DNA from: CAYJHC01 sp964370075
Lineage (GTDB): Bacteria > Bacillota > Clostridia > Peptostreptococcales > Anaerovoracaceae
Reading direction: 5' to 3'
DNA length: 6,962 nt
NCBI GenBank assembly: GCA_964370075.1
Contig: CAYJHC010000085.1
Location: 1-6,962, forward strand
Notes under the pieces: model-generated
The model's database searches: none
Told to the model about the DNA's origin: nothing
What the model saw: the letters and a program-made list of their open reading frames with translations, nothing else
Part shown: one piece after another, positions 6,003 to 6,962 of the stretch
Layout: each line of letters starts with the position of its first letter
How positions within the stretch are numbered: position 1 is the stretch's first letter
Translations under genes and position numbers: made by a program

Positions 6003-6962
6003 TTACCTTGCTCTTTTTTGCCTTTTCAAAATAAATAATATTCCAGTTAAAGAAAGGGCAATAATTGCTAAGCAGAAAACTATTAGAATAATTGAGTCGC
6101 CAGTGCTATACCAAACACCTCCTGTGGCCTTGTGTTTGAGATTTTCAGCAGTTAGTATGGGAATGCCAGTATCTTCAAGAGTAGAAGGTTCATCTGCAAC
6201 TCCTAGCTTTGCCTGTGAGACGATTTCAAAGTTGTAGGAGTCTGCAGTAGCAGTGTAGGACATGGTTGCTGTTTCTCCTGGAGCTAATTCTGGTAACTGA
6301 TAGGTGATTAAGTTGTTTTGTTCGTCATAAATCCCTTTAGGACTAGTGGCATACTTTGCTCCATCTGGAACTTCTTGATATACAAAGTTGTTATCACTAG
6401 TTAGAACACCAGTATTTGTCACAGTAATTTTATAATCAATAGCTTGTCCATGTTCTACGTTATAAGGGGTAGAAGTTGTATTTTCTATTCTTAGTTTGCT
6501 ATTTTTTTCAATTGTATAGAAAGCAGTATCATCCATAACTACATCTCTAACACGACCAGAATAATCAATGTAATCAGTAGTTGAAGTTCCTAAGGATGTA
6601 CCCTCTAATTTTCCACCATTTTGAATATGCTCCCAGTCTACAGTTTCTTCATCAAAAGTCTTGTAAAATGAAAGTCTAGCAGAAGTTATCCCAGCTACAC
6701 CTGTATCCCAGTTCACATCTCCAGTTTTTGAATTATAGGTGATCCCTAACTCACTAAGTTTATTCATAGAATCTACACTTTTGGTCACTACTTCATTTGA
6801 GTCACCGACAATGTAGTTAACTGTAATAGGGTGATCTGCATCTACTGTTAAGTAAAAATCTTCCTTAATTTGTGTTTTAATATCAGTTGTTGAAGTGAGT
6901 ATTTTTTCGAGTTCTTCTTGAATGGCTAGTAAATCCTCTGGGGTTTTTGAGTTTCGCATATT
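6003..6962 (-). CDS. Cell-surface protein C-terminus with DUF11-like domain and membrane anchor (5'-partial)
   Basis: The frame stays open through the right edge (the codon before the apparent ATG at 6959-6957 is AAT, not a stop) and shows no signal peptide, so this is the C-terminal 319 or so residues of a longer exported protein. Numbering from the Met at 6959: 1-150 is extracellular sequence I do not recognise. About 154-250 is a DUF11-like beta domain with YKITVTNTG (176-184) and LPELAPGETATMSYTATA (222-239), a fold repeated in Gram-positive surface and adhesin proteins. The tail is YSTGDS (284-289), a hydrophobic helix (about 289-311) and KRQKRAR. This has the layout of a sortase signal (motif, membrane helix, basic tail), but the LP of LPxTG is absent (WYSTG), so it may simply be a transmembrane anchor. 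It is convergent with the MoxR-VWA unit and appears unrelated to it. The function is likely structural or adhesive. Confidence 0.78.
   Translation of the reverse strand, partial: NMRNSKTPEDLLAIQEELEKILTSTTDIKTQIKEDFYLTVDADHPITVNYIVGDSNEVVTKSVDSMNKLSELGITYNSKTGDVNWDTGVAGITSARLSFYKTFDEETVDWEHIQNGGKLEGTSLGTSTTDYIDYSGRVRDVVMDDTAFYTIEKNSKLRIENTTSTPYNVEHGQAIDYKITVTNTGVLTSDNNFVYQEVPDGAKYATSPKGIYDEQNNLITYQLPELAPGETATMSYTATADSYNFEIVSQAKLGVADEPSTLEDTGIPILTAENLKHKATGGVWYSTGDSIILIVFCLAIIALSLTGILFILKRQKRAR

Noticed and set aside
6957..6959. ATG at 6959 as the true start of the surface protein
   Set aside because: No signal peptide follows, the upstream codon is not a stop, and the ribosome site cannot be seen; the gene almost certainly continues past the window edge.

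Overview
The window is AT-rich, has purine-rich Shine-Dalgarno sites (GGAGG, AGGAGAG, AGGGGAG), short gaps between genes, and a PAS-type sigma-54 activator. Together these suggest a low-GC Gram-positive anaerobe of the Clostridia/Tissierellia kind. This is an inference from composition and gene families; nothing in the window fixes the species.

Layout, left to right. (1) Positions 1-1034 hold the C-terminal part of a YtcJ-like amidohydrolase (amidohydrolase family 3). It runs in from the left edge and is broken by a single-base frameshift near 870-881. A clear intrinsic terminator follows at 1112-1152. (2) Positions 1255-2637 encode a PAS / AAA+ / Fis-HTH sigma-54-dependent activator with its own putative sigma-A promoter. 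(3) Positions 2687-3584 hold two overlapping membrane-protein genes that together make up a LysO/YbjE (DUF340) lysine exporter, split into N- and C-terminal subunits. (4) A 271-bp intergenic stretch (3585-3855) contains two tandem 38-bp repeat units and an imperfect palindrome next to a possible extended -10 element. (5) Positions 3856-5906 hold a two-gene unit: a MoxR-type AAA+ ATPase, then a CoxE-like (COG3825-type) von Willebrand factor A protein, ended by a strong terminator at 5949-5987. (6) On the minus strand, convergent with that unit, is the C-terminal part of a surface protein with a DUF11-like domain and a C-terminal membrane anchor. It runs off the right edge.

How the genes may work together. 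The activator lies 49 bp upstream of the lysO pair on the same strand, which suggests it senses a small molecule through its PAS domain and controls amino-acid metabolism or export. No -24/-12 sigma-54 promoter was found by eye, so its target is unproven and may lie outside the window, for instance upstream of the amidohydrolase. The MoxR and VWA proteins almost certainly act as a pair, probably as a chaperone-like remodelling or metal-insertion machine for an unknown client. The surface protein appears unrelated.

No CRISPR array, RNA gene, insertion sequence or phage gene was seen. Most of the window looks like ordinary chromosome. The points most worth a second look are the frameshift, the repeats upstream of the MoxR gene, the non-canonical MIDAS in the VWA protein, and the degenerate sorting signal of the surface protein.
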